Origin: CAVTPD01 sp963736575
GTDB taxonomy: Bacteria > Bacteroidota > Bacteroidia > Cytophagales > JAAEPT01
DNA length: 64,000 nt
Assembly (NCBI GenBank): GCA_963736575.1
Contig: CAVTPD010000003.1
Span: 1,302,001 to 1,366,000, forward strand
Direction: 5' to 3'
The position numbers were made by a program, and so were the translations under genes. This document shows, piece by piece, positions 42,244-50,928 of the stretch. Numbering within the stretch: position 1 is the first letter of the stretch; each line of letters starts with the position of its first letter. The notes beneath the pieces were generated by a model. That model worked only from the letters and a program-made list of their open reading frames with translations. It did no database searches and was not told the DNA's origin.

Positions 42244-43086
42244 TTAGAATAGCATAAGGTATGCCGCAATAAAGGGTAAAGAAACTACTAGACTATCAAA
42301 ACGGTCTAAAAAACCACCATGACCCGGTATAACCGTACCAGAATCTTTCTGAGATATACTACGCTTAAACATAGATTCAATAAGGTCTCCGTAAGTACCA
42401 ATAACTACAGTAATTATGGATAAAACCATCCATTGAACCATATGCAATACCGGAAAATAATTAGCTAAAACAAGTGAGGTTGAAAAGGAAAGTATAAAGC
42501 CGCCTAAAGATCCTTCCCAAGTTTTTTTAGGGGAAACGCGTTCAAATAATTTTCTTCTACCAAAAGTTCTGCCTGCAATGTAAGCCCCTGTATCACTTGT
42601 CCAGATGAGTAATAAAATACCTATTACAATTTCCCAAGAATAAGTTCCTTGCGAAAAGGCACTTACCACCAATAAAGAAAAAGGAATTGAAATGTATAAT
42701 ACACCTAAAATGGTAAATGATATATTGGTAAAAGGATTGGTTTTTCGTGTGTACAGTTCAGAAATAAAGACCAACGTAAGCAAAGGGAAATTAAGAATAA
42801 ACCATTTCATTTCTCCGCCGTGCCTTACCGTCTGGAACAACAACACAAAGTTAAGTATCCCAATAACCATTCCCATAAAGATGTTGGGTGCGGCTACTTC
42901 TTTCTTTACTAGGTTGTAAAATTCGTACTGAGAGGCCACTGATATAAATAAAAAGATTCCAAAAAAACTCCACTCACTGTAATACGCAGAGAGCATAATA
43001 ACTCCCGAACCAATTACACCAGAAACAATTCGTTGAAAAAGATTACTCTCTTTTAAAGACAATTTAGTCGAATTTAATTTGCTCAT
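42244..43086 (-). CDS. cdsA: Phosphatidate cytidylyltransferase
   Basis: This 280-residue membrane protein has about eight spans. It carries the CdsA signature near the C-terminus: GDLIESMFKRSISQKDSG, then IPGHGGFLDRFDSL. The preceding WTSDTGAYIAGRTFGRRKL is also typical. It makes CDP-diacylglycerol from phosphatidate and CTP at the inner membrane for phospholipid synthesis, upstream of psd in the pathway. The gene overlaps the DUF2007 gene by 23 bp and lies 41 bp before gdh. Confidence 0.93.
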   Translation of the reverse strand: MSKLNSTKLSLKESNLFQRIVSGVIGSGVIMLSAYYSEWSFFGIFLFISVASQYEFYNLVKKEVAAPNIFMGMVIGILNFVLLFQTVRHGGEMKWFILNFPLLTLVFISELYTRKTNPFTNISFTILGVLYISIPFSLLVVSAFSQGTYSWEIVIGILLLIWTSDTGAYIAGRTFGRRKLFERVSPKKTWEGSLGGFILSFSTSLVLANYFPVLHMVQWMVLSIITVVIGTYGDLIESMFKRSISQKDSGTVIPGHGGFLDRFDSLVVSLPFIAAYLMLF

Positions 43087-43273
43087 TTATAAGCCTTATT
43101 GCTAAAATAGTTGCTTCTAAGGGTACATATACTTCAAAAACCCCAAATTTATACGCTGAATCCTGTTTGTCTAGAAGAACAGCCTTTATCTGGTTGTCTT
43201 CCAAAAACTCTTTAACAATAGCGGCTTGGTGTGCAAAAGTAGTAGAAAAAACTTTATTCCATTTAGAAGACAT
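43064..43273 (-). CDS. DUF2007-family small protein
   Basis: This 69-residue protein has the pattern WNKVFSTTFAHQAAIVKEFLEDNQIKAVLLDKQDS ... FEVYVPLEATILAIRLINE (residues 5-66), which matches DUF2007, the putative signal-transducing or PII-like small domain often encoded beside cdsA in Bacteroidota. It lies between the CPBP protease gene (9 bp) and cdsA (23-bp overlap) on the minus strand. No catalytic residues are known. Confidence 0.78.
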   Translation of the reverse strand: MSSKWNKVFSTTFAHQAAIVKEFLEDNQIKAVLLDKQDSAYKFGVFEVYVPLEATILAIRLINEQIKFD

Positions 43274-43282
43274 AAATCAAAG

Positions 43283-44218
43283 TTAGTGTTTTTCAAACTT
43301 TTGCTTAAATACCACTAGGCCACTTACCATTGCAAAGGTAGCCAACAACACTAAATACCAAGGTAAATTACTATCCTGATTAATCATTTCTTCCACACTT
43401 CCTTCTTTGCTGGTATAAACCACTAATAATGTTACGGAATTGTTGACAAAATGCCCAATAACTGGCACCATAAAATTACCAGACCATAAATAAAGATAAC
43501 CCAACATTATCCCTAAGAAGAAGCGTGGTAAAAAGCCATAAAACTGTAAATGAAAACTGCTGAATATAAAGGCCGCTATTAAAATTGCTATGTGTTTGTT
43601 CTTCAGCATTTTTAAGAAAATATTCTGAAGAATACCTCTAAAGACCAATTCCTCGCCCAAAGCAGCAATCATCCCTACTACTACAAAAGATAGAATAATG
43701 TTGGCTATGGTTTTAACCGAAATTAAAGCCACGGTAATGTCTTGTGCTTTTTGTTCATAATCTTTCATCCAATCCTCAAGACCTTTCATGGATTCTGGCA
43801 AAACTAATTTTGCATTCCATTCGCCTAAAAAAGAAACTAAAGGAATAGCGCTTAATACTATGATACAGGTTAAAATAACTTGGTTTACCTTCAGCCCGTC
43901 ATTTTTTTCAGCATCTAAAAAAGAAAGGTCTTTCTTTTCTATGGCATACAAATAAAAAACAGGAACCAACACAAACCCAATTAAAGCCGTTACACCTTGC
44001 AAAAGCAACAAACCGAAACTGTAGCCTTTATAGGCTAAGGGATCACTAATTACTTTGGTGATGTTAGATAAATCGCCACCAAAAAAAGGAGTAGCGGCTA
44101 ACATAGCCAATGAGTTGGCAACTATTATTCCAACAAAAAGTGCCGCAATAAACAAAATAAGGCTCATTAACGGTGATCTTTCACCGGCAAGTGCTTCAGA
44201 ATTATCAAATTTGTACAT
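43283..44218 (-). CDS. CPBP-family intramembrane glutamic protease
   Basis: This 311-residue membrane protein has eight or so spans. It has the CPBP (CAAX protease and bacteriocin-processing) motifs: EELVFRG, FSSFHLQFYGFLPRFFLG and IGHFVNNSVT. The enzyme class cleaves membrane-bound peptides or prenyl-CAAX proteins; many bacterial members have no known substrate. It is the first gene of a unit with DUF2007, cdsA and possibly gdh and psd. It diverges from dusB, with 23 bp between the start codons. Confidence 0.88.
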   Translation of the reverse strand: MYKFDNSEALAGERSPLMSLILFIAALFVGIIVANSLAMLAATPFFGGDLSNITKVISDPLAYKGYSFGLLLLQGVTALIGFVLVPVFYLYAIEKKDLSFLDAEKNDGLKVNQVILTCIIVLSAIPLVSFLGEWNAKLVLPESMKGLEDWMKDYEQKAQDITVALISVKTIANIILSFVVVGMIAALGEELVFRGILQNIFLKMLKNKHIAILIAAFIFSSFHLQFYGFLPRFFLGIMLGYLYLWSGNFMVPVIGHFVNNSVTLLVVYTSKEGSVEEMINQDSNLPWYLVLLATFAMVSGLVVFKQKFEKH

Positions 44219-44241
44219 AAGTACGTAAATTTATAGAAAAT

Positions 44242-45240
44242 TTGAGTGGCGTGGTTAAAATCGGAGATATAGAATTAGGAGAATTCCCCCTTTTGTTAGC
44301 ACCTATGGAAGACGTGAGTGATCCTCCCTTCCGTGCGGTTTGTAAAGAGAATGGAGCGGATTTAATGTATACAGAGTTTATTTCTTCCGAAGGTTTAATT
44401 CGGGATGCTGCAAAAAGTTTGCAAAAACTTGATATTTACGATGCCGAACGACCTATTGGTATTCAAATTTTTGGTGACAAAATTGATTCCATGCGCGAAG
44501 CCGCTTCTATTGCAGAAAAAGCAGGGCCAGAATTGGTTGACATTAACTACGGTTGCCCAGTTAAAAAAGTAGCTTGTAAAGGAGCTGGCGCAGGAATTCT
44601 GAAAGACATCCCCAAGATGGAACAGATGACTGCCGAAATTGTAAAACAAGTGAGCCTTCCGGTTACTGTTAAAACCCGTTTGGGTTGGGACGATAGCACT
44701 ATACAAATTGTTGAAGTGGCGCTTCGTTTACAAGACGCCGGTATAAAAGCCTTAACCATTCACGGAAGAACCCGTGTGCAAATGTATAAAGGCGAGGCCG
44801 ATTGGAATCCGATTGCGGAAGTAAAAAATCACCCAGATATAGAGATCCCTATCTTTGGAAATGGCGATATTGATTCCCCTCAAAAAGCATTAGAATATAA
44901 AAACACTTACGGCACAGACGGTATTATGATTGGCCGTGCTGCTATTGGTTACCCATGGATTTTTAATGAAATAAAACATTATCTAAAAACCGGCGAAATG
45001 CTTCCGCCCCCTACTTTACAAGACCGAATGAAGGTTTGCTTAAGCCACCTTAACTTTTCGGTAGAATGGAAAGGTGAACGCCAAGGAATTTTAGAAATGC
45101 GAAGACATTATACCAATTATTTTAAAGGCATTCCTAATTTTAAACCTTTCCGTACGCAACTGGTAGAAGAGCTGGATTACCAACGTATCTTAAGTATTCT
45201 AGATGAAGTAAGTACCGTTTTCGATTCGGTAGAGATTTAA
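44242..45240 (+). CDS. dusB: tRNA-dihydrouridine synthase (DusB type)
   Basis: This 332-residue FMN enzyme begins with LLLAPMEDVSDPPFRAVCK and carries NYGCPVKKVACKGAGAGIL (catalytic Cys in GCP), TVKTRLGWDD, TIHGRTRVQMYKG, IFGNGDID and GIMIGRAAIGYPWIF, matching DusB-type synthases. It reduces uridines in the D-loop of tRNA. The start used is TTG at 44242, since no ATG exists. An alternative GTG at 44251 would give a protein three residues shorter. A stem-loop follows at 45272-45294. Confidence 0.93.
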   Translation: MSGVVKIGDIELGEFPLLLAPMEDVSDPPFRAVCKENGADLMYTEFISSEGLIRDAAKSLQKLDIYDAERPIGIQIFGDKIDSMREAASIAEKAGPELVDINYGCPVKKVACKGAGAGILKDIPKMEQMTAEIVKQVSLPVTVKTRLGWDDSTIQIVEVALRLQDAGIKALTIHGRTRVQMYKGEADWNPIAEVKNHPDIEIPIFGNGDIDSPQKALEYKNTYGTDGIMIGRAAIGYPWIFNEIKHYLKTGEMLPPPTLQDRMKVCLSHLNFSVEWKGERQGILEMRRHYTNYFKGIPNFKPFRTQLVEELDYQRILSILDEVSTVFDSVEI

Positions 45241-45271
45241 TTAAGAATTAAGGAAGTTTTAGGAATTCTAT

Positions 45272-45300
45272 AGCAAGGGTGTAACATCCTTGCTGTTTGT
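45272..45300 (+). terminator. Stem-loop after dusB
   Basis: AGCAAGGGTG (45272-45281) pairs with CATCCTTGCT (45285-45294) through one G-T wobble and a 3-nt TAA loop, then GTTTGTG. The T-tract is short, so termination may be partial. Confidence 0.6.
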
Positions 45301-45427
45301 GAAAAAATATGGAACTAAGTTCTATCACAACAGATATAAATAACAAAAAAACAGATTTTGTGTATTTCTAATACACCGTAAGCGCAAAGAACTTTTTAAC
45401 AACGAAAAACCTACCCGTCTTTTGTAC

Positions 45428-45435
45428 TATCTTTG
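45428..45435 (+). promoter_or_regulatory. -7 element (TATCTTTG) before the 267-residue unknown gene
   Basis: TATCTTTG matches TAnnTTTG and lies 36 bp before the ATG at 45472, a normal leader distance. No clear -33 element was found. Confidence 0.5.
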
Positions 45436-45471
45436 AGGAATATTTACAAGTAGACTTTCTAGACCACAAGT

Positions 45472-46275
45472 ATGAGCGAAACAAAAACTAGCATTGAATC
45501 TATAAACACAGCGCTTGGTGCTGAAAATCTTGTAGAAAAAATATTAGGATCATCTTCTGCCTATTTTGAAGAAAAGACTATAAAATGGTCTAAAGGTAAC
45601 CTAGCCCAGCTTAGTGAAATATTCAAATATGCGGCCCATAAATTAGGCTCTGCCATAGAGGTAAAATTTAGTGTGCCTACTAAAGTTGTTGACCAAATTT
45701 TAGAGCACAGTCCTTTAAGTGAAAACAGCCTTCAGTTAGATTATTACGCAGGAATTTTAGTTTCTTCACGTAACGAAAATACGTCTAGTACCGGTGTGTT
45801 TTTGCCTCCCGTTGTACAAATGCTTTCTGCTTACCAGCTTAGAACACATTATTTACTGTATCATCTTTTAAAATCACATTTCAATGGAAAAACTATTGAT
45901 ATGGAAGACAGTAATAATTGGGAAAAACTAGAAATTTACTTGCCCTATGCAACATTTTATTACGCCATGGATTTCACGGAATTTGAAAGCGTAAACTGGG
46001 AAAATATTATGAGCCATGTAATGTATGGCCTTAATAAAGAAGACTTGGTGACTAACTTTTTTAATGGTGAAAAAGAAAAGCTAAAAAACCGATTTAAGGA
46101 CGTAACAGAAGACGGAATTATATTCCAACCAACAAAATATGGTTTAGAATTATTTATGTGGGCTTACGGTTACGGAGACAGAAACATAAACGATTTCTTT
46201 CTTAAAGAACTAACCTTTTCAAACGAACATAATCTTGAAATTGGAGAATCTTTCACCACTAAAACAAAAGACTAA
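45472..46275 (+). CDS. Unknown 267-residue protein (DUF4393-like pattern uncertain)
   Basis: I do not recognise this protein with confidence. It is soluble, has no signal peptide or membrane span, and is rich in helix. The segment LQLDYYAGILVSSRN ... GVFLPPVVQMLSAYQLRTHYLLYHLLKSHF (about residues 83-136) is the most family-like part and loosely recalls DUF4393 proteins. The C-terminal part has alternating strand-like text with FQPTKYGLELFMWAYGYGD, which may be a small winged-helix. It has its own promoter and no close operon partner. Confidence 0.6.
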   Translation: MSETKTSIESINTALGAENLVEKILGSSSAYFEEKTIKWSKGNLAQLSEIFKYAAHKLGSAIEVKFSVPTKVVDQILEHSPLSENSLQLDYYAGILVSSRNENTSSTGVFLPPVVQMLSAYQLRTHYLLYHLLKSHFNGKTIDMEDSNNWEKLEIYLPYATFYYAMDFTEFESVNWENIMSHVMYGLNKEDLVTNFFNGEKEKLKNRFKDVTEDGIIFQPTKYGLELFMWAYGYGDRNINDFFLKELTFSNEHNLEIGESFTTKTKD

Positions 46276-46305
46276 CTTTAATTCTGATAAATCTTCTAAC
46301 GTCTA

Positions 46306-46779
46306 TTAATCATTTCTTTGATTAAACTTCTGAACCGCTTTGTTGGTAGCGTATTTAAGGTGTTTGGCTTTTATGATTTCATTGGGTTTAACATTATTGG
46401 TAATACCCATTATTGTAAAATTTACGCCTCCAAAACTAGTGACCGCTAAAATCTCATTGGTTTCGGTATCTAAAACAGCCCACATGTCAAGGGCATGCTG
46501 ATTAGACCATATGATTTTTAAATAGCAACCTTCTTTGGCATGGTTAGCAACAATTTCTTCTTGTTGATACAGATCCACCAGCTCATAGTCGTATTCCCAA
46601 TACTTCTCCATATTCTCAAAGTATTTTTCATCAAAAAAATCTTTTAAAATATAGAGTTTAGAAGTTTTTATTTTTTCAAGGTTGGCCTCAATATCTATGT
46701 AAGGATCTTTGGTTTCGGCAGTGCTATAATTAAGTTCCCGCTGTAATTCGGTACATAAAAAGGAATAATCTGAAGGCAA
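46306..46779 (-). CDS. Unknown 157-residue protein with non-ATG start
   Basis: This is a predicted soluble protein of unknown family with a helical N-terminal half and strands in the C-terminal half (GCYLKIIWSNQHALDMWAVLDTETNEILAVTSF). No ATG is available: in-frame codons run back to a stop at 46819-46821, with TTG at 46779 and ATT at 46803 as the only plausible starts. The stop that limits the frame upstream coincides with the stop of the preceding secreted-protein gene. Either a TTG start is used or the gene has lost its N-terminus. It follows the 162-residue gene with 39 bp between. Confidence 0.5.
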   Translation of the reverse strand: MPSDYSFLCTELQRELNYSTAETKDPYIDIEANLEKIKTSKLYILKDFFDEKYFENMEKYWEYDYELVDLYQQEEIVANHAKEGCYLKIIWSNQHALDMWAVLDTETNEILAVTSFGGVNFTIMGITNNVKPNEIIKAKHLKYATNKAVQKFNQRND

Positions 46780-46818
46780 TAGACTTGTAGTGTTAAATGA
46801 AATTTTGGCAGTGGCACC

Positions 46819-47307
46819 TTAGCCTTTTTTTAACATTTGAAAGAGCGTAAAATTGTAGTTAAAGAAAGAAAACATGGTATATCTGTCGTATCCGTTACCT
46901 TCCCCATCGTAATAATCAGCATTATTACCGCCAAAAATAAGGCTCTCTAGACTGAAGTCAAACAGCTTATAGTCAAAAGCATCGGGTAATTCTTGGTCTT
47001 TAACAAAATCTGTCTTAGCTCCATCTTGAAGTAAAAAGGAATAGCTTTCATCGTGTTTTTCCCATTGTGCTTCAATTTCTTCACGGATAGCAAATTCTAT
47101 TTTACAATAGTCCCATTGCTCTGTAAAGGCCTTTTTTAAAAAAGTGTTTTTTAGACTGTCACTCAATGTTGCTTCGTGTAGCAACTCTATTACCAATGTG
47201 GTGTTTTTTAAAGCCAGCGCATAGTCTTGTTCGGGTAAAAAATATTGGGCTTGGGAATTGAAATTCAGGATAAGAAATAAGGATATAAGTAGTGTTATAC
47301 GCGGCAT
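46819..47307 (-). CDS. Secreted unknown protein, 162 residues
   Basis: This 162-residue protein has an N-terminal signal peptide (MPRITLLISLFLILNFNSQAQ). The mature part is acidic and helical, with a motif FDFSLESLIFGGNNADYYDGEGNGYDRYTMFSFFNYNF near the end (around residues 115-152) containing a Gly/Asp/Tyr-rich stretch. I do not recognise a named family and see no T9SS sorting domain. It lies 23 bp after the gene for the type B-like secreted protein and may be part of the same unit. Confidence 0.55.
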   Translation of the reverse strand: MPRITLLISLFLILNFNSQAQYFLPEQDYALALKNTTLVIELLHEATLSDSLKNTFLKKAFTEQWDYCKIEFAIREEIEAQWEKHDESYSFLLQDGAKTDFVKDQELPDAFDYKLFDFSLESLIFGGNNADYYDGEGNGYDRYTMFSFFNYNFTLFQMLKKG

Positions 47308-47330
47308 ACTAAAAGAATATAAAATTAAAT

Positions 47331-48224
47331 TTACCTAATAAGTGTAATGGTCTTTTGGTCCTGTTCCGAAATTAGGTAATACTCACCGTTAGGTAAAATA
47401 CTACCATTATCACTGCTGCCATCCCAGAATGTGGGGCCATAAAGTTTTTTCACAATACGTCCATTTATATTTACCACTTTTAAATCCCCCGTTTCTTTAA
47501 AATACAGCTGATGATATTCTGGGTTATTACTCTGGGGCGATAAAATGTATTCTTGTTCTTTTTCAATAAGCGTCACCTTTGATTCGTGATTAAGCAGACA
47601 TGTTTCGCTTTGGTACTGTATTGTATAATTACCAGGTTGAGATAATTTTAAATCTATTTCACCTGTATAAGGGTTTAGAACTAAAGAATCCTTTTGCTCT
47701 GTTGAGAAAACTAAAGAATCATTTACTCCAAAAATTTCAGGCGTGTAAAAGCTATTGTTTTCTAAGTGTATGGTTTCTGTATAATACACTCGGTTTTTTG
47801 TTCTGCCTACCAAACTATCAATGTTTATTTTAGTTAGTTGTCCTGTAAAAGTTTGGTCCCAGTTGGGTGCGTATACCATAACTTGTCGTAGAACACAGTT
47901 CTTTTCGGCATCCCAAATCCTAAATTCTAACGCTGTACCCGAAGAAGGTTTTTTATTGGTGTTGGTATAACCATGAACCACTAAATTAGTTGTGTCGTTT
48001 TTCCATTGAATGTACCCGGCGCAATGGGAAGTATTTCCTTCAGCATAAAAAACACCAATGTATATATTTTCTGTCACCGTTTTATCCTCTAAACGAATGC
48101 CATCTTTCGGTATAAAAAGAAAAAGTTTATCGTCTCCTTCGGTGAATTCCCACGGAGGTGCAGCTCCCCAAACCGTTGTTAAGGAAATAATAAGTAGGAT
48201 TAATATGTGTGTAAACTGCTTCAC
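47331..48224 (-). CDS. Secreted protein with T9SS type B (CHU_C-like) C-terminal domain
   Basis: This 297-residue protein has a signal peptide (about residues 1-20). A beta-rich middle with three Cys follows. The C-terminal segment (about 241-297) reads LKVVNINGRIVKKLYG, FWDGSSDNG, LPNGEYYLIS and TITLIR, which is the type B sorting-domain pattern (gliding motility-associated C-terminal domain) that directs T9SS export and association with PorP/SprF barrels. The PorP/SprF-like gene lies 10 bp upstream on the same strand, the usual pairing of type B cargo with its barrel. Function of the exported domain is unknown. Confidence 0.72.
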   Translation of the reverse strand: MKQFTHILILLIISLTTVWGAAPPWEFTEGDDKLFLFIPKDGIRLEDKTVTENIYIGVFYAEGNTSHCAGYIQWKNDTTNLVVHGYTNTNKKPSSGTALEFRIWDAEKNCVLRQVMVYAPNWDQTFTGQLTKINIDSLVGRTKNRVYYTETIHLENNSFYTPEIFGVNDSLVFSTEQKDSLVLNPYTGEIDLKLSQPGNYTIQYQSETCLLNHESKVTLIEKEQEYILSPQSNNPEYHQLYFKETGDLKVVNINGRIVKKLYGPTFWDGSSDNGSILPNGEYYLISEQDQKTITLIR

Positions 48225-48234
48225 TCTATATTAT

Positions 48235-49134
48235 CTAGTTGTTTTTAGTAGAAAAGAAACCCGGTTTGTAAACAAACTGCACCATGAATTTCTGAGACGC
48301 TTTAATTTTACCGGAGGCATTAAAGCTTAAACCCAAGTCAAATGCACTCTTTTGTAAGGGTATAGTATAAATTTTCAGCATAAAATCTAAACCCGAATAA
48401 TTTAAATAGCTAAGTGCAAAACCAAATTGTTCTCGGTAAATAAGCATACTATTAAGTCCGTAATTGAAATAATTAGGTTTCGATTCTTCATAAAAAACAC
48501 CCGGTCGTAACTGAAATTCCGGGCTTATATCCCACAAATACTGCGCTGAAAAATTCCAATACGGTTTTAATTCAGACTCTATTTCTATGGGTTTTAATTT
48601 ACCGTTAAAAATCTGTTGCAAAGAGATGTTGGTAATGAATCCTTTCCATTCAAAGGTTAAGCCAATACTTCCATCGGGTGCTGTTTGAGAGCCGCCAATG
48701 CCAGAAGGATTATCTGCAATGTAAAAGTTGTACAAACCCAACTGAGTGCCTAACGATAATTTTATTTGGGAAGATAAAAACAAGCGGTAAGCATAATTCA
48801 GGTAAAACCGATTTCGGCTAATGTACTTACCACTTTGGTTTCGTTTAAAAACAATCCCTATTTTGTTTTTCGGTTCTTTGTTTTTTGGGATAAAATACTC
48901 AAAGCTTACATAGCTGTCATTTTGGTTTCTTCGTATTCCACTATAACCAGTATAACCAATATCTAGGCGATTGTTTGCTTGGTAACCAAAATTAGAAGGC
49001 GAGGTAAGCAAGGGGCTTTCAAAATAGTTGGTGTAGGATATCGGGTATTCAATCATTTTACCTTGTCCGTAGCTTTTTAGCCCGAAAAGGAAGAGAAAAA
49101 GAATGGGGTGAATAAAAAGATACCGTAAAAACAC
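48235..49134 (-). CDS. PorP/SprF-family outer-membrane barrel
   Basis: This 299-residue protein has a signal peptide followed by YTNYFESPLLTSPSNFGYQANN, a start like that of PorP/SprF proteins (structural text of repeated amphipathic strands, many Tyr/Phe/Asn). It ends in a strand close to the barrel-closing pattern (KFMVQFVYKPGFF). The family members are outer-membrane partners of T9SS type B cargo and of gliding-motility proteins. It is followed after 10 bp by a type B-like protein gene and lies 197 bp divergent from the ECF sigma factor, so it is the natural outer-membrane partner for both type B-like domains in this block. Confidence 0.82.
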   Translation of the reverse strand: MFLRYLFIHPILFLFLFGLKSYGQGKMIEYPISYTNYFESPLLTSPSNFGYQANNRLDIGYTGYSGIRRNQNDSYVSFEYFIPKNKEPKNKIGIVFKRNQSGKYISRNRFYLNYAYRLFLSSQIKLSLGTQLGLYNFYIADNPSGIGGSQTAPDGSIGLTFEWKGFITNISLQQIFNGKLKPIEIESELKPYWNFSAQYLWDISPEFQLRPGVFYEESKPNYFNYGLNSMLIYREQFGFALSYLNYSGLDFMLKIYTIPLQKSAFDLGLSFNASGKIKASQKFMVQFVYKPGFFSTKNN

Positions 49135-49331
49135 TACTATTTTTAAAATCGAAAGAACAAACTAAAAGAATTTTTTGCTCTAAGAGAAACGGAATTTCCA
49201 TATCTGAAAAATAATAAGGGAGTTAACCGATGTATAATTTCACAAGGTTGAAGAATAAAAATTAAAATAGATTAAAATAAGTGGGTCACTTTTTTTTCTC
49301 TTTATGCATAAATCATTCTAAAGACTAATTT

Positions 49332-49910
49332 TTGACGACCGAAAAAGCAATCATACTAAATTCCATCCGTAATGGAGATCCTATGCGACAGTTAGAGGTT
49401 CTCTATAAGGAAGAGTTTCCGAAGGTGAAAAAATACGTCTTCAAGAACAGTGGGGATGAAGCGGATGCTATGGATGTGTTTCAAGATACGGTAATGGTTT
49501 TTTTTAGCCATGTGAAGCTAGGGAAGTTTAAAGAGGAGTACGACATTGGCGCTTTTATGTTTGTGGTAGCCAGAAATATCTGGAGAAAGAAAAACAAGAA
49601 TAAGATTCAGCAAGAACCAATTGAAGCAGATCATAAAGACTATAATTTATCCGAAGATCCGTACGAACAAATTTTTTCTGAAGAGAAGAAAGACCTTATT
49701 AAGCAATTGTTTTTTCAGTTAGGAGAAAACTGTAAAGCCATTCTTTCGGCTGTAATTTATGATAGATTGTCTATGCGAGAAATTGCTGCAAAATACGGTT
49801 ACGCTTCTGAAGTAACGGCCAAAACGCGTCATTACAAGTGCAAGCAACGCTTGATTAAGTTGGTAAAAGCTAATAAACATGTAGAAAACGAAATTCGGTA
49901 TTCCCTGTAA
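49332..49910 (+). CDS. ECF-type RNA polymerase sigma factor
   Basis: This 192-residue sigma-70 family protein has region 2 (MRQLEVLYKEEFPKVKKYVF ... DAMDVFQDTVMVFF, about 18-59) and a region 4 helix-turn-helix (LSMREIAAKYGYASEVTAKTRHYKCKQRL, about 148-176). It should direct RNA polymerase to envelope-related genes, being held off by the anti-sigma factor whose gene starts right after its stop. The start is TTG at 49332, as no ATG is available in frame ahead of region 2 except an internal one (residue 18). The weak start may keep its level low. Confidence 0.87.
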   Translation: MTTEKAIILNSIRNGDPMRQLEVLYKEEFPKVKKYVFKNSGDEADAMDVFQDTVMVFFSHVKLGKFKEEYDIGAFMFVVARNIWRKKNKNKIQQEPIEADHKDYNLSEDPYEQIFSEEKKDLIKQLFFQLGENCKAILSAVIYDRLSMREIAAKYGYASEVTAKTRHYKCKQRLIKLVKANKHVENEIRYSL

Positions 49911-50864
49911 ATGAGAAATAAATTAGAACATATCGCCCAAATAGATGCCTATTTAGACGGAGAAATGTCTTCCGAAGAACTTCGTTTATTTGAAGAGGAA
50001 TTGGATAACAATGCCGTGTTAAAAGAAGAAGTGCTTTTTCAGAAAGAAGCCAACAATTTATTAATTATTGGGGAGCTGCACAGTCTAGAAAAACAAGTTA
50101 AAAACTACAACTATAAGCCGAATAACAAGAATACTATAAACTATAAAAATGGGGCTATAAGCCTAGCGGGACTGCTGCTCCTTGCGGGCCTTTCTATTTT
50201 TGTACTGAACAATACCAATACCCAAAGCTTAGGTGTTGCTAAAAAAGTAACGCTTACTAGAACTCCTGTTCAACAAAAACTCCCAACAAAAGAAATTGAA
50301 AAAGAGAAAGGTGTTGAGCCTTTAAAAGTAGAAACTAAACCCTCTGTTCAGTATAAAGAAAAAATTGTAGTAGATACGCTAAAAAAGAAACAAGAAGTAC
50401 CGGTAACCACAGATACTTTGCAGGTTGAAAAAGAATTAACCTTACACCAAAAAGATTCTGTGCTAACGGAAGCAGCGCAGATAAAAGTGATAGAGCCTAA
50501 AGTAAGCAATGTCGAAAAACCGACGCTTACTAAAATCAATCCAACAATAGAAAAACCTGCCGTAATTGAACCCGAAAAAGAGGTGTTCACAGAACCTGAA
50601 GAACAACCAAATTACGATTTAGCTTTTTCTCCTTCCCGTGGGCAACGCATCATTTGGCCGGTAGAAGAGGGCTTTGAAGGAAAAATAGTGCTGTACAATA
50701 CCAACGGTAAATTACTTTTGGAACAACAGTTTAACGGATATCAAAGTTTAGAATGGGACGGAATAAGCCAACAGGGTAATGTAATCACGTTTGGCGTGTA
50801 TCCTTTTATAATATATCCTTCGAACAGGAAACCTATACAAGGTTCTGTAACTGTAGTAGAATAA
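49911..50864 (+). CDS. Membrane-spanning anti-sigma factor with T9SS type B-like C-terminal domain
   Basis: This 317-residue protein starts immediately after the sigma gene (0 bp gap). Residues 1-60 resemble an anti-sigma N-terminus (IDAYLDGEMSSEELRLFEEELDNN). A single span follows at about 81-99 (GAISLAGLLLLAGLSIFVL). Residues 105-235 form a Pro/Lys/Glu/Val-rich linker without Cys, suited to span the periplasm. The C-terminal 80 residues read IVLYNTNGKLLLEQQF, LEWDGISQQGN, FGVYPFIIYPSN and GSVTVVE, aligning with the type B sorting domain of the neighbouring secreted protein. There is no signal peptide, so this domain is not free cargo but a tethered, sorting-domain-like end. It may bind the PorP/SprF barrel and transmit its state to the sigma factor. 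Confidence 0.78.
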   Translation: MRNKLEHIAQIDAYLDGEMSSEELRLFEEELDNNAVLKEEVLFQKEANNLLIIGELHSLEKQVKNYNYKPNNKNTINYKNGAISLAGLLLLAGLSIFVLNNTNTQSLGVAKKVTLTRTPVQQKLPTKEIEKEKGVEPLKVETKPSVQYKEKIVVDTLKKKQEVPVTTDTLQVEKELTLHQKDSVLTEAAQIKVIEPKVSNVEKPTLTKINPTIEKPAVIEPEKEVFTEPEEQPNYDLAFSPSRGQRIIWPVEEGFEGKIVLYNTNGKLLLEQQFNGYQSLEWDGISQQGNVITFGVYPFIIYPSNRKPIQGSVTVVE

Positions 50865-50928
50865 TTTTTACAATGGGTCACCTTTAACTTTTATTACTAC
50901 TAGATATGTTAACTAAACGTTTTTAATT

